A stretch of DNA of 29,658 bases from Rhodospirillales bacterium (GCA_003252195.1 QKFK01000103.1:1-29658); one strand, 5' to 3'; shown: positions 14,622-23,874, counted from the stretch's first letter. Translations and numbers: made by a program. Notes: generated by a model from the sequence alone, not told the origin.

Positions 14622-15590
14622 TCATTCTAAACTAGATATCAACTCATTAAAATCATTGGGTAATTTGCTATCAAAAAAGATATACTCATTAGTTCTAGGG
14701 TGTATGAAGCCTAAAGTTTTAGCATGCAGTGCTTGTCTAGGGAATTCGGATATATATGCTCTTTTATCCTCGCTAATTGTTTTATCTGTAACGTTTTTCT
14801 TGCGACCATATACGCTATCACCAATTAGAGGGTGACCGATTTGTGTCATATGAACACGAATCTGGTGGGTTCTACCTGTTTCGAGTTTGCACTCAACTAA
14901 AGTTGCATTTTTTGTAAAATATTTAAGGATTTTATAGTGTGTTATGGCATTTTTTCCGCCATGTTCGAGATTGGTCATTTTTTTGCGGTTTGTTTTAGAA
15001 CGACCAATGTTTGAATCTATAATTCCGCTAGTTGGGGTTAGCATTCCCCACACAACAGCATAATATGTTCGTTCAATTGAGTGGTCAGCAAATTGTTCGG
15101 CGAGCTTGTTATGGGCGAAATCATTTTTTGCGCTAACTATTAATCCGCTAGTATCTTTATCAATTCTGTGAACAATTCCAGGGCGCTTTTCTCCATTGAT
15201 GCCAGATAAAGAATCTTTGCAATGGTGCATTAACGCGTTAACTAACGTTCCTGTGTAATTGCCTGCTCCTGGGTGAACAACCATTCCTGCTGGCTTGTTG
15301 ATTACAATAATGTCATCATCTTCAAAAACAATGTCTAGTTCAATGTTTTCTGGTGTTGGGTTACCTTCTTCAAGCTCTGGAATTTCAATCTCGTACATAT
15401 CATCTTGTTTAACTTTCTGAGAAGCGCTGGTACAGGTTTCTTCTTCCATTGAAACACAGCCTTGTTCAATAAGTTGCTTGATTCGAGATCTTGATATATC
15501 AGGAAAGCAATCTGCTAAAAATTTATCTAGACGTTTCGATGCATCAAATTCGTCTGCTATGGGAGTAATTAATTTATCTTTGCGTAACAT
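14622..15590 (-). CDS. rluD: RluD-family 23S rRNA pseudouridine synthase
   Basis: Pseudouridine synthase of the RluA/RluD family, expected to modify uridines of 23S rRNA helix 69. From the ATG at 15590 the protein has 322 residues, close to E. coli RluD. An S4 RNA-binding domain lies at about 18-75 (RLDKFLADCFPDISRSRIKQ) and the catalytic domain follows, with HRIDKDTSG at 141-149 containing the catalytic Asp144. A TTG further upstream (15629) keeps the frame open, but the added residues are not part of the family and carry a TATAAT box on the same strand at 15603-15598. The ATG has only a weak ribosome binding site. Close association with rpoH is common in alphaproteobacteria. RluC-type specificity cannot be ruled out. 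Confidence 0.93.
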   Translation of the reverse strand: MLRKDKLITPIADEFDASKRLDKFLADCFPDISRSRIKQLIEQGCVSMEEETCTSASQKVKQDDMYEIEIPELEEGNPTPENIELDIVFEDDDIIVINKPAGMVVHPGAGNYTGTLVNALMHHCKDSLSGINGEKRPGIVHRIDKDTSGLIVSAKNDFAHNKLAEQFADHSIERTYYAVVWGMLTPTSGIIDSNIGRSKTNRKKMTNLEHGGKNAITHYKILKYFTKNATLVECKLETGRTHQIRVHMTQIGHPLIGDSVYGRKKNVTDKTISEDKRAYISEFPRQALHAKTLGFIHPRTNEYIFFDSKLPNDFNELISSLE

Positions 15591-15640
15591 TTTTGTATTA
15601 TAATCCGATAAAGTTATGTATTGTACCAATAGGAGGTCTA

Positions 15641-15943
15641 ATGGATAAATTGAGAATTATCAAAGGAATAGTGTTTTTCCTAAGCGGGCTAATTGTACTG
15701 TTTTTCGGTATCATAATATATACTGTAACAACAGACAAAGCTTTTCTAAAGAAAGATAGCGATAAACTCGTTGAATTAAAAGAAAAAGCTGGTACAGAGG
15801 TAAAAGATTTTAAAATTAATAACAAAACATTGTATCTACTTTTGACCGAAGGTGGAGAAGGGGATAGAATGTTGATTATGGATACATCAAGCGGAAAAGT
15901 TTTAGGCCGCGTTTATGTTTCTGAAAAAGAAAAGCAATTGTGA
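15641..15943 (+). CDS. DUF6476-like small membrane protein
   Basis: A 100-residue protein with one N-terminal membrane segment at about residues 9-31 and a short periplasmic-type beta-rich domain (TLYLLLTEGGEGDRMLIMDTS followed by GKVLGRVYV). The pattern of a variable strand, a D-x-x-x-G-x-x-x-G turn and its position next to rluD/rpoH fit the DUF6476 family of alphaproteobacteria, whose function is unknown. The start is the ATG at 15641, seven to eight bases after AGGAGG; an earlier in-frame TTG lacks this. The next gene follows after seven bases, so the two are probably co-transcribed. Confidence 0.75.
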   Translation: MDKLRIIKGIVFFLSGLIVLFFGIIIYTVTTDKAFLKKDSDKLVELKEKAGTEVKDFKINNKTLYLLLTEGGEGDRMLIMDTSSGKVLGRVYVSEKEKQL

Positions 15944-15950
15944 GTGAGAT

Positions 15951-17363
15951 ATGGAGCAACCTCCAGTTAAAAAAATTGTAAAAAAAATAATTAAGGTGAT
16001 AAAGAAAGTTCCTGTTAAATCACCGGCGGGAGGGATTCCCGCGCCTGCTCCAGTTCGCCCTGCGCCAAATGCTCCTGCTGCAATGGTTAGAAGACCTGTT
16101 GCTCCTCCTCAGTCTCCTGCACCTGCAGTTAAAAAAGTTATAGTTAAAAAGAAAATAATTAAAAGAGTGGTTCGCCCAGCGTCAACATCACCTGAACATA
16201 CGTTTGTTGGTCGCGTTGCATCTCCGCCACCTCCGCCCCCACCTGTAATGCCAAGGCCTCCTCAACCAGTGTATCAAGCCCCTGAGCCTGAGGAATATTA
16301 TGAAGAGCCAGAGGTGGAAGAAAACTATTACGAAGAGTCTGAGGTAGAAGACGCTGAGATTGACGAATATGAAGATGCTTCTGATTATTATGAGGAAGAT
16401 GAGGCTGATGATGAGTATGAAGAAGATGGCTATGATGAGGATGATATTCTAGAAGATGCTCTAGATGAAGATGACGATGATGACATCGATATGTCTGAGT
16501 TTGATGAGTTTGTTAAATCAATGGAGCCAGATTATGATAAGATCTTTAATGATTTTATGGCTCAAAACTTTTTAGAAGAATCGGGCGATGAAGAACCTGC
16601 TGATATAGATTATTTTGCTGATGATGCTCCTGAAATTACCCCTGAAAAAGTTGCAGAAGCCGAAAGACAGATTATAGCGTCATTAAAGCCAGAAGAAGGT
16701 CGTTTGTTTAAGGCTTTAAAGAGTTTAGAGGCTAATATAGAAAAAATAGCCGATTATAATGGCTATGAAATGCCTAATTTTGTTCTTCGTCCACTTGATT
16801 TGTATACAAGACTTAGAAAGCACTCTTTGAAAAAAGCAAGAAAAGATATTTTCGTTGCTTGGGCAATGTTGTCTGAGGTTTATTCTAACGAACTTAGATA
16901 TTTGTCAGGCAGGGAAGGTGAAGAAGAGCTGATGGCAATTGCGGAAAGAACCGAAGACGGTTTGTTAAAAGACGCAATTATCAATTATCTTTTAGTTATG
17001 GTTGAGGTTGAGGCTTGTAAGGTTAGAGACGAATCTATAAAGCTCAAATATGAAAAACTTCAAGCAAGCAAAGAGGTTATTGAGAAGAAAAAAGAGGCTC
17101 AACATCGAAAAGAAGCATTTATAAAAAAGATTAAATCATATAAATTGCCAATTGATGCTGAAAAGTTAGTGAATAACTATTTTAAAATGGCAAAAAGAGA
17201 CCCAGATAAGGCTTATAGATTGCTTACAACAAACCCTGCAATGTTTGCACCTATCGATTTTTCAAAAATGCCAAAAGGTTTTCTTGGGGCTAAGCCTAAG
17301 CCTCAAGACGGCATTAAAATGAATAAAAAAATTGGAGCAATTTTAAAAACAATTAAGGCGTAA
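15951..17363 (+). CDS. Unrecognised protein with basic N-terminus, Pro-rich and acidic tracts and a helical C-half
   Basis: A 470-residue protein in clear blocks. Basic strips VKKIVKKIIKVIKK (6-19) and VKKVIVKKKIIKRVV (60-74) are separated by Pro/Ala-rich sequence. A PPPPPPP run lies near 95, and a long Glu/Asp/Tyr-rich acidic tract covers about 112-205. Residues 225-470 are a predominantly helical, charged, probably folded domain with no motif I know. No signal peptide or membrane segment is present. It starts seven bases after the DUF6476-like gene. The acidic tract is like those in the 388-residue protein at 20251 and the coupling ATPase at 21556, which suggests a shared physical role in this locus. 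Function unknown. Confidence 0.75.
   Translation: MEQPPVKKIVKKIIKVIKKVPVKSPAGGIPAPAPVRPAPNAPAAMVRRPVAPPQSPAPAVKKVIVKKKIIKRVVRPASTSPEHTFVGRVASPPPPPPPVMPRPPQPVYQAPEPEEYYEEPEVEENYYEESEVEDAEIDEYEDASDYYEEDEADDEYEEDGYDEDDILEDALDEDDDDDIDMSEFDEFVKSMEPDYDKIFNDFMAQNFLEESGDEEPADIDYFADDAPEITPEKVAEAERQIIASLKPEEGRLFKALKSLEANIEKIADYNGYEMPNFVLRPLDLYTRLRKHSLKKARKDIFVAWAMLSEVYSNELRYLSGREGEEELMAIAERTEDGLLKDAIINYLLVMVEVEACKVRDESIKLKYEKLQASKEVIEKKKEAQHRKEAFIKKIKSYKLPIDAEKLVNNYFKMAKRDPDKAYRLLTTNPAMFAPIDFSKMPKGFLGAKPKPQDGIKMNKKIGAILKTIKA
15966..16172 (+). repeat. Two copies of a KK-[IV]-[IV] basic strip within one protein
   Basis: Bases 15966-16010 and 16128-16172 encode two related lysine/isoleucine-rich strips separated by a Pro/Ala linker. 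They match a strip in the PAS/GGDEF protein at 2627-2668. Similarity is at protein level and was read by eye. Confidence 0.5.
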
Positions 17364-17401
17364 ACAGATTGTTTTAGTATTTATTTATCGGGAATTGTGA
17401 A

Positions 17402-17427
17402 TTTTTCGTGAAAGACTAGACGAAAAA
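17402..17427. repeat. Inverted repeat between 15951 and 17492 genes
   Basis: TTTTTCGT (17402-17409) and ACGAAAAA (17420-17427) are perfect inverted repeats with a 10-base spacer. No T run follows on either strand, so a terminator is unlikely; an operator or leader hairpin for the gene at 17492 is possible. Confidence 0.35.
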
Positions 17428-17491
17428 AACAATAGTGTGTAGAATATTAACTAAAGTCTAAAAAACACGGTGCTTATAATGGAGGTTCGCT

Positions 17492-18997
17492 ATGGCTGAT
17501 GAAAATGTAAATCAAGAATATTCTGATTTAGTAGGTAAGCATTGGGCGCGACACAAAGACGGCTCTAATCTTGATGATAAAGGACAGTGGGTGAGCGGTG
17601 ATTGTAGCATCAATATAGATGGTTTATCTGATAAAGAAGTGGCTAAAATACAAGGCGCCTATAAAAAAGCTACTGGTTTAGATTTTAAAATAGAAAAAGA
17701 TAAGCATTCTGGAGAGACTGATTTAAAAGCATCTTTTCCCAATAAAGAGGCTATGGATAAATATAAAAATATGCAAAAAGTGGCTGGGGATAAATATTTT
17801 GACAAGGTAAATGCTGCCAACAATAGTGGAAAATCAGGGGAAATTAATCAAGAAAAAGGCGGTGATGAAGGTGATGAGCTTGGTTTAGAGATTGATGAAA
17901 CTCAAAAAGAAGGTGAAGAAGGTAAAGAGGCCGTAGAAAAAGAGCCAGATAGAGAAAAGTCTAAAATACAAGGCGGTGATATGATTGACCTTCTATTTGG
18001 GTATTTTCTAGAAGGGGTTAACAACTTAACAGATACAGTTATTAAATATGCTATAGATAAGCCTTTTGATATGACAATAGGTGCTTTAACTCAAAAGCTT
18101 GTTAAAAATCTTGATAAAAAAGGAACTAAAGCAGACTTAGAAGCTAAAGCTGCTAAGAGAAAAGAAAAAGATGCTTACATAAATAGAGGTAAGTTTGAGA
18201 AGAAATATGGGTATGATGGCACAACCACCTATTATGAAGATGTAAATAAGCATAAAAAAGACCAACTTAGAAAAATTAAGGGTGGTAAAAACGGTGAGCA
18301 AACCCCAGAAGGTAAGTTAAAAGCTTCTGCTTTTCATCTTGCTGCTGCTCAGCTAATTGATGAAAAGTGCAAAAATCCAAAGTCTCATAGAGACTATATG
18401 CAATCTCCTGCTGCGCTTAATAAAGATGCAGCAAAGATATTTAAAGATGAGATGAGAGAGGTTAAGTATCAACAAGAGCTCGCTAAAATAAATATGAAAG
18501 GCATGTCTGCAGATAAAAGAGAAGAGGTAGCTTATAATCTTAAGTCTGCTGCTCTACGTGGAAAGCTTGATAATGTTAAGCTTGATAAAAACGGTGAGAA
18601 AATATTGGAAGATAGAGCCAATAAGTTAGCAAATAAGGCTTTTAAAGCTAACAAAGCTGTTGATAAAAGAATAAACAAAGGTAAATATGCAGGCAAGGGT
18701 AAAGAGCCTAACTTACCAACTAAGAAAAATCAAAAAGAGCAAAGCCCCGCAAAAAGAAAGAATGCGGCACAGAGCATTCGTGACGCTGCAAACAATAGTG
18801 ACGTTAAAGAAGCTGTTGAGAAGTCAAAACCAGCAGTTAAGAAAATAAACCAAAAGGGTGCTGCTAATAAAAACAAACAAGATGCATTGAAGATGCAGAG
18901 AGCTCGCCTAAAACAATTGCAAGCAGGCGCTCCTACTAAAAACAACGCCAATACTAATAGTATTAGACCTAAGAGAAAAGGTGGTATGGGCGAATAG
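17492..18997 (+). CDS. Unrecognised lysine-rich 501-residue protein
   Basis: Start supported by GGAGG seven bases before the ATG. Residues 1-105 look folded, with repeated DKE/DKY turns and W18, W32. About 110-155 is acidic and low-complexity. Residues 160-205 contain a moderately hydrophobic stretch (MIDLLFGYFLEGVNNLTD). From 205 to the end the protein is strongly lysine-rich, helical and then disordered, finishing with a basic tail (RPKRKGGMGE). No signal peptide is seen and I do not recognise the family. Its large size, high charge and position next to a type IV coupling protein locus make a secreted substrate or a DNA/RNA-associated accessory factor plausible, but nothing in the sequence proves either. 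A terminator follows. Confidence 0.75.
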   Translation: MADENVNQEYSDLVGKHWARHKDGSNLDDKGQWVSGDCSINIDGLSDKEVAKIQGAYKKATGLDFKIEKDKHSGETDLKASFPNKEAMDKYKNMQKVAGDKYFDKVNAANNSGKSGEINQEKGGDEGDELGLEIDETQKEGEEGKEAVEKEPDREKSKIQGGDMIDLLFGYFLEGVNNLTDTVIKYAIDKPFDMTIGALTQKLVKNLDKKGTKADLEAKAAKRKEKDAYINRGKFEKKYGYDGTTTYYEDVNKHKKDQLRKIKGGKNGEQTPEGKLKASAFHLAAAQLIDEKCKNPKSHRDYMQSPAALNKDAAKIFKDEMREVKYQQELAKINMKGMSADKREEVAYNLKSAALRGKLDNVKLDKNGEKILEDRANKLANKAFKANKAVDKRINKGKYAGKGKEPNLPTKKNQKEQSPAKRKNAAQSIRDAANNSDVKEAVEKSKPAVKKINQKGAANKNKQDALKMQRARLKQLQAGAPTKNNANTNSIRPKRKGGMGE

Positions 18998-19009
18998 GAT
19001 ATTAAGATT

Positions 19010-19046
19010 AAGGCGGAATTTATATAAAGTTTCGCCTTTATCTTTT
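19010..19046 (+). terminator. Rho-independent terminator after the lysine-rich gene
   Basis: AAGGCGGAA (19010-19018) pairs with TTTCGCCTT (19030-19038) with one G-T pair, followed by TATCTTTTT. Confidence 0.75.
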
Positions 19047-19100
19047 TATGCTAGATGTGTTATCATTAGCCTCGATTTTTAACAAAAGCATAGATAATTA

Positions 19101-20234
19101 ATGTCTTTTATAAAGAAAATATTTTTAATAGCAATCTACAGTCTAATATATGTTAAGGCTGTTGAGTTGTTTTTAAATGCTAGCTACAATTTTAAGTTAT
19201 TAAATATTGAGCATTGGCAATATATTTGGGATCAGTGGAATTCTGGCTGGACTATTAAATCTAGCCATGAGTTTATTCTTGTTGCAACGCTATTGTTGTT
19301 TGTGCCAGTTTGGCTTATTGGTGCGGTTATTTTATTGTTTTTAAATACAAATAACTTAAAGGCATTTGTTAAGCGTAAGTATGGTGAGCGTAAACAACGT
19401 AAAATGGTGCAAAAGGCGATAGCCGATGCTAAAAAACCTAAAAAACCAGAGCCAAAAGCAAAAGTTGGTACAATAGATCAAAAAGCACCAGTTAATTCAA
19501 ATGAAGCTAAAAACGCTTTTAATAAAAAAGTCGTAGCTATGGCTGCAGTGGTTAAGAAAAAGAAGAAAAAATCTCCAATAAAGGCATTGGAAATAAACCA
19601 AAATGCGCCAATGCAATCTGCTAGTCCAACTCAGGCATCTTCTCATGCAGCAGTGCCGCCTCCAGCTTCAGAGCCTAAAGCTAAAGAGATATCTAAGAAT
19701 GAAGCTTATGATGAAATTGGTAAGGTTTTATATGATACAGGTGCTGGAATGTACAGTAAGGCCAAATTTGACGGTCATATAACAGACTTTATTGTAATGG
19801 CAGCTGATAAAATTGGTATTTGTGTTATGGGTCCAGATGAAAATGAACTTGTGGCAGATGAAGACGGTTTTGGAGATATGGCTCCTGTTTGGTTCTCAGA
19901 AGTTACGCAGATGGTTTCTCCTGTGTATATAGCCTCTAAAGTGGCTAATTTCTTAAAAGAAAAAGGCTCTGTTTATGGGTTGGGTGAAAGTGTAAAGCTT
20001 GTTCCTTTTGTGGTTATGTGGCGAGGCGATGTTTTAAACTACGATTCAATGCTAGAACAATGGCAAGAATTAGGGGTTGAAGTGTTGTCTTTTGCGTCAA
20101 GTAAAAATAAAGAATTGATGTCATTGCAGAAATTCTTGGACAAAGAAGATTTTAGTAATAAAATGGATCAGACAATGTCGGAAAATATTGCTAAGTTGTT
20201 TGTAATGGCCTCAGAAGAGGCTAAGGTAGCATAG
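19101..20234 (+). CDS. Membrane protein A of a tandem paralogous pair upstream of the type IV coupling ATPase
   Basis: A 377-residue protein with two hydrophobic segments (about 4-24 and 58-82) bracketing a Trp-rich loop (HWQYIWDQWNSGW), a lysine/proline-rich linker at about 95-195, and a folded C-terminal domain at about 205-370. Its architecture and several motifs match the next protein: LLFVPVWLIG in the second membrane segment, and VADEDGFGDMAPVWFSE then SPVY in the C-domain. The C-domain pattern (FDGHITDFIV, a strand, WFSE, SPV plus helix, then VKLVPFVVMWRG) resembles a NERD/restriction-endonuclease-like fold without a catalytic ExK; this is a weak inference. There is no clear ribosome binding site before the ATG at 19101. 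The next gene follows after 16 bases. Confidence 0.72.
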   Translation: MSFIKKIFLIAIYSLIYVKAVELFLNASYNFKLLNIEHWQYIWDQWNSGWTIKSSHEFILVATLLLFVPVWLIGAVILLFLNTNNLKAFVKRKYGERKQRKMVQKAIADAKKPKKPEPKAKVGTIDQKAPVNSNEAKNAFNKKVVAMAAVVKKKKKKSPIKALEINQNAPMQSASPTQASSHAAVPPPASEPKAKEISKNEAYDEIGKVLYDTGAGMYSKAKFDGHITDFIVMAADKIGICVMGPDENELVADEDGFGDMAPVWFSEVTQMVSPVYIASKVANFLKEKGSVYGLGESVKLVPFVVMWRGDVLNYDSMLEQWQELGVEVLSFASSKNKELMSLQKFLDKEDFSNKMDQTMSENIAKLFVMASEEAKVA

Positions 20235-20250
20235 AAGGAGCTTTTTTTAC

Positions 20251-21417
20251 TTGGGAACCTTACAGGTATTTTTAAGAACAGTTAATATAGGTATCATCTG
20301 GTCCTTTCTTTATTTTAAAGGTCTAGAAGAGCTGTTGCTTAATAACTGGCGTTTCCATTTGTTCCGCCAGAGAGACTGGATGTTTTTATATAATATCTGG
20401 CTTGGCGGTTGGGTGATTGATACCGCTCGTGAAATTGCATTTGTTTCAATATTATTATTCTTTGTGCCTCTTTGGTTTACGGGCTGGGCAGCGCTTGGTT
20501 CTATATCATGGATACCTTTGGTGAAATTCATTTTAACTCTGCCTTTGCGCTTGTTTAGAATGATTATTCCTAAAAAGATTTTGCCTGCATCTAAGCTAAA
20601 GGTTAAGCGCAGGAAAAGCTATAAACAGACTAGACCAAGGCAAATTAGACCGCCAAGTATTGCAGTTAAATCTAGTGCAAAGGCTGAAGAAAAGGCTGTT
20701 GAAGATAAGCCAAAGAAAAAGAAGAAAAAGAAAAAACAAGCTAAAGCAGAAAATAAACCTGCAACACCAGCTCCAAGTAAGGCTAGTGCCATTATGGAGG
20801 ATGATTTTGACGATGAATTTAGTGATTCATTTGATGATGAAGATGACGATTTTGCTCCAGAGCCCGTTCCTGCACCTCGTTCAGAGCCTGCTCCAGCAGC
20901 TAAGGCCACATCTGGTGGAGGAGAAAATTTAGAGGCAATTATTTCTGAAAAAGGTTATGGCTGTATAAAAGATATAAATATTAAAGATCAGAAAATTGAT
21001 TTTGTAGCACTATCTTCTGACGAAGTTAGCTTGTGTCTTGTTGATAGTGAAGAAGGTGATTGGTTAGCCGATGAAGAAAGGTTTAATGATGAAGAACCAT
21101 TGTGGTTCTCTGAAAGCTCTCACCGTATTTCTCCTGTAAGACAAGTTCTTGACGCTAAAGAAGCATTGGAGGCCGCATTAAATGATGCTGGTATGATGTT
21201 AAAGGTTAGAGCTTATGTGGTTATTAATCGTGGAACCATTATTAATGCCGAGGATATGCTTGATATATGGGATGATTTGAATGTTGTTGTTGCTCGTATA
21301 GGCAAGGGAGAGCCAGAAGAATTGGGTAAATTTAATATTGTTCTTCCAATATGTTCTTCTCCGGTAGGCGATGGTATTAAAGATAAGATTAAAAACATAA
21401 TCTCTGACATGTGGTGA
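20251..21417 (+). CDS. Membrane protein B of the paralogous pair upstream of the type IV coupling ATPase
   Basis: A 388-residue paralogue of the preceding protein: two N-terminal membrane segments (about 9-30 and 62-85) around WMFLYNIWLGGW, a Lys-rich linker with a run of eight or more lysines at about 150-165, an acidic tract at about 180-205, and a C-domain from about 225. That domain contains IDFVALSSDEVSLCLVD, WLADEERFNDEEPLWFSE and ISPVRQVLDAKEAL, a strand-helix order like NERD-type nuclease folds but without catalytic residues. The start is a TTG preceded by GAAGGAG at ten bases. Position and size just upstream of a 772-residue coupling ATPase recall the DotM (IcmP) and DotL (IcmO) pair of Dot/Icm systems, but I see no clear sequence identity to DotM. 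Confidence 0.72.
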   Translation: MGTLQVFLRTVNIGIIWSFLYFKGLEELLLNNWRFHLFRQRDWMFLYNIWLGGWVIDTAREIAFVSILLFFVPLWFTGWAALGSISWIPLVKFILTLPLRLFRMIIPKKILPASKLKVKRRKSYKQTRPRQIRPPSIAVKSSAKAEEKAVEDKPKKKKKKKKQAKAENKPATPAPSKASAIMEDDFDDEFSDSFDDEDDDFAPEPVPAPRSEPAPAAKATSGGGENLEAIISEKGYGCIKDINIKDQKIDFVALSSDEVSLCLVDSEEGDWLADEERFNDEEPLWFSESSHRISPVRQVLDAKEALEAALNDAGMMLKVRAYVVINRGTIINAEDMLDIWDDLNVVVARIGKGEPEELGKFNIVLPICSSPVGDGIKDKIKNIISDMW

Positions 21418-21455
21418 CAAAGCATTATATCTTCTTAATTAAATAATATTTAACA

Positions 21456-21484
21456 TTGGAATGTTAGTATTTTTATTGTATTTT
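21456..21484 (+). promoter_or_regulatory. Candidate promoter of the coupling ATPase gene
   Basis: TTGGAA (21456-21461) and TATTTT (21479-21484) are 17 bases apart, in the 138-base gap before the gene. The following leader can form a seven-pair hairpin (GGTGGTT with AGCCATC, loop CGCTG). AT-rich sequence makes chance matches likely. Confidence 0.3.
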
Positions 21485-21555
21485 AATGCAAAAGGTGGTT
21501 CGCTGAGCCATCAATTTAGCTAACATGTTTTTTAATTTTTATCAGGGAAATAAAA

Positions 21556-23874
21556 ATGGCATTTCGTAGAGGCGGTGAGTGGGCCGAATATGATAAAGCG
21601 GTAAACTGGGTCTTGATGACCATATGTGTAGCCATGCTGATTGGCTTTATTGCGCTGATACTTGCTATGCCATTAGCAAATATTGTTGGCAGAGGAATAT
21701 CTAAAGAAACTTTAGATGCTTCAATGAAATACATTAAGATAGTGCTCGTACGTCCAGATTATTTGATTGATAGATACTGGCACTGGATTAAGCAAATGTG
21801 GAGTTATTCAGGTGACTTTAAAGTTACTTTATGGATTCCTGTTATGCCGCTGTTCTTATTCATTTTCTCTTTAATTATGGGTTTTATGTTGAACCCTTAT
21901 CAATTTATGTCAACTATTCATGGTAGTGGCCGATTAGCAGAATTAAAAGATATTCAAGCAATGAAACTTTTAACGGGTTTTGTTGTTGTGTTAGGAAAAT
22001 TCAAGGGTAAACTTCTTATGTTGCCTGAAACACTATCTGTTCTGGTCTGCGCCCCTCCTGGTACAGGTAAGACAGTTGGTGTTGTGGTGCCAACAATTTT
22101 GCACTCACCTGGCATAAGCTTAATTATTAATGACCCTAAACCAGAGCTTTGTTTTAATACCTCTGGTTATAGAGCTACCGAAGGTCCAGTGTTCGTTATT
22201 AACTGGGGTGCTGAAGATAAGCCATCAGAGGGTATTTATTATCCTAGCTGGAATCCTCTTTCTCCAAATGCTATGCCTCCAATGGGTCCAGAACGCGATA
22301 TGTATGTAGATAGTATGGTGTCTATTTTGGTGGAAGAACCAAAAGGTGGTGCTGACCCTCACTGGGCGAAAACAGGTCGTAACGCATTGTCTGGTTTTAT
22401 TCACTTTGTGGCTTGTAAGTGTGAAAGAGCAAGAGCAAACGATTATTTTGTTGCCAAGTTATATGAGGGTGACCTTGATGACGAAGATAGACAAGTTCTA
22501 GAAGGTTATTATATGGACATGCAAGATCAAGAAGCTGCTATGGCTCTTCAGAACTTGCGTGATAACAAATTAAATATTGATAATTATGTTCCAATTGGAA
22601 CTTGGAGCTTGTTGCCTCAGCGTTGGGTAGGTGCAGAGCCTTGTATCGCGATGATTTTGGAATGGTTGACAGAAGCTCAGATGGCTCAAGCTGCTGATAT
22701 TAAGCGTCGTACAGAAGAGGGCGATCAGATGGCTTCTCTGGCTGATCCTATGCGTGACTTGCTTGATGATGCTGTTGATGAATGCCGTAAATATGGCTAT
22801 GCTCAGCGTTCGGTGGTTGAATTAAACCAACTATCTGGTACTCCAGATAAAGAGCGTGGTTCTATTTTGTCAACTGCTTTAACTGGTATTGGTATTTTCA
22901 AAAACTCTGCGGTTATTTCTCGTACAAAAATAAGTGATTTGCGTTTTAGAGATTTGCGCGGAATGAAAGACCCTGTTACTGGGGAGTGGAAGCCAATTTC
23001 TGTTTATTTATCTGTTAACCAAGTTGATGCTCGTGCGTTGAATATTATTACGGGTACTTTCGTTGAGCTTATGTCTGGTTATCTTATTGCTAACCCACCT
23101 AATTTTACCAATAAGGCAGAGGGTAAAATGGGTCCTTGTCCAACGTTATTTGTGCTCGATGAGTTTCCTCAAATGCCTAAGCTTAACGCTGTTAAAGACG
23201 GTCCTGCGGTTGGTCGTGGTCAAAAAGTTTCATACCTTCTTATCGGACAAGATTTGGGACAGATTTCTGGTCAATATGGTAAAGACGACTTAGAGACAAT
23301 TATTTCTACAACAGCTTGTAAAATTATTCTTCCTCAGAATAATGAGCAAACCGCGCAACGTTTTGAAAAAATGATTGGTACACGTACTGTTGAGGTCGCC
23401 TCTTATTCAAGAACAGAAGGTTTTACAAAGAATGCAACTCCTTTTTCAAAGAGTGTGTCTCGTTCTTTGCAGGCAACATCTGTTGTTGGTGCTTCAACAT
23501 TGCTCAGCTTGCCTGCTTTGAAACAGGTTGTTGTTATGCAAGGTTATATTAATCGTCCAATTATGGCAGACGCTCCTCGTTACTATCTTGATAAAGATAT
23601 GTTAGCTAAAACAAAAATGCCTCCTGCACCTTCTGTTCCTGACTGGATTGTAGCTCAACGTGAAGAAGTTAGTGATGATATGTTGGCCGCCCTAGGTATT
23701 GAAACCGAAGATTGGGAAGATGATGTAGATGAGAGTGAAATCGACGACATCGAAGATTGGGATGATGACGATTGGGAATATGAAGATGATGATAATTCTG
23801 AGTCTGATGATGACGAATATGAGTATGAAGACGATGATGATGAGTATGAAGAGTGGGAAGATGAAGAAAAGTAG
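21556..23874 (+). CDS. VirD4/TraG-type type IV coupling protein
   Basis: Inner-membrane hexameric ATPase that brings protein or protein-DNA substrates to a type IV secretion channel. The 772-residue protein has two membrane segments (about 18-45 and 92-113), Walker A APPGTGKT with K172, the VirD4-family stretch NDPKPELCFNTSGYRAT, a central all-alpha region at about 255-400, Walker B LFVLDEFPQM with D535 and E536, and the family motif GQDLGQISGQYG. From about residue 712 it ends in a very acidic, low-complexity tail of some 60 residues. Similar C-terminal extensions of coupling proteins are known to take part in substrate selection. GGGAAA precedes the ATG. No VirB channel, relaxase or other T4SS gene is in the window, so the machine must be encoded elsewhere or be incomplete. 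Confidence 0.93.
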   Translation: MAFRRGGEWAEYDKAVNWVLMTICVAMLIGFIALILAMPLANIVGRGISKETLDASMKYIKIVLVRPDYLIDRYWHWIKQMWSYSGDFKVTLWIPVMPLFLFIFSLIMGFMLNPYQFMSTIHGSGRLAELKDIQAMKLLTGFVVVLGKFKGKLLMLPETLSVLVCAPPGTGKTVGVVVPTILHSPGISLIINDPKPELCFNTSGYRATEGPVFVINWGAEDKPSEGIYYPSWNPLSPNAMPPMGPERDMYVDSMVSILVEEPKGGADPHWAKTGRNALSGFIHFVACKCERARANDYFVAKLYEGDLDDEDRQVLEGYYMDMQDQEAAMALQNLRDNKLNIDNYVPIGTWSLLPQRWVGAEPCIAMILEWLTEAQMAQAADIKRRTEEGDQMASLADPMRDLLDDAVDECRKYGYAQRSVVELNQLSGTPDKERGSILSTALTGIGIFKNSAVISRTKISDLRFRDLRGMKDPVTGEWKPISVYLSVNQVDARALNIITGTFVELMSGYLIANPPNFTNKAEGKMGPCPTLFVLDEFPQMPKLNAVKDGPAVGRGQKVSYLLIGQDLGQISGQYGKDDLETIISTTACKIILPQNNEQTAQRFEKMIGTRTVEVASYSRTEGFTKNATPFSKSVSRSLQATSVVGASTLLSLPALKQVVVMQGYINRPIMADAPRYYLDKDMLAKTKMPPAPSVPDWIVAQREEVSDDMLAALGIETEDWEDDVDESEIDDIEDWDDDDWEYEDDDNSESDDDEYEYEDDDDEYEEWEDEEK

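Noticed and set aside
15951..17363. TonB-like protein, because of the Pro/Lys-rich N-terminal part
   Set aside because: No membrane anchor at the N-terminus and no TonB C-terminal domain; the C-half is charged helix.
17402..17427. Inverted repeat as a terminator
   Set aside because: The stem is itself the T/A run; no T tract follows on either strand, so it was kept only as a repeat.
20619..20909. Minus-strand frame with a poly-Phe run
   Set aside because: Complement of the poly-lysine and acidic tracts of the 388-residue protein; not a membrane protein gene.
21556..23874. FtsK or conjugative-plasmid mobilisation locus
   Set aside because: Motifs are of the VirD4/TraG type and no relaxase, oriT-like repeat or plasmid replication gene is seen.
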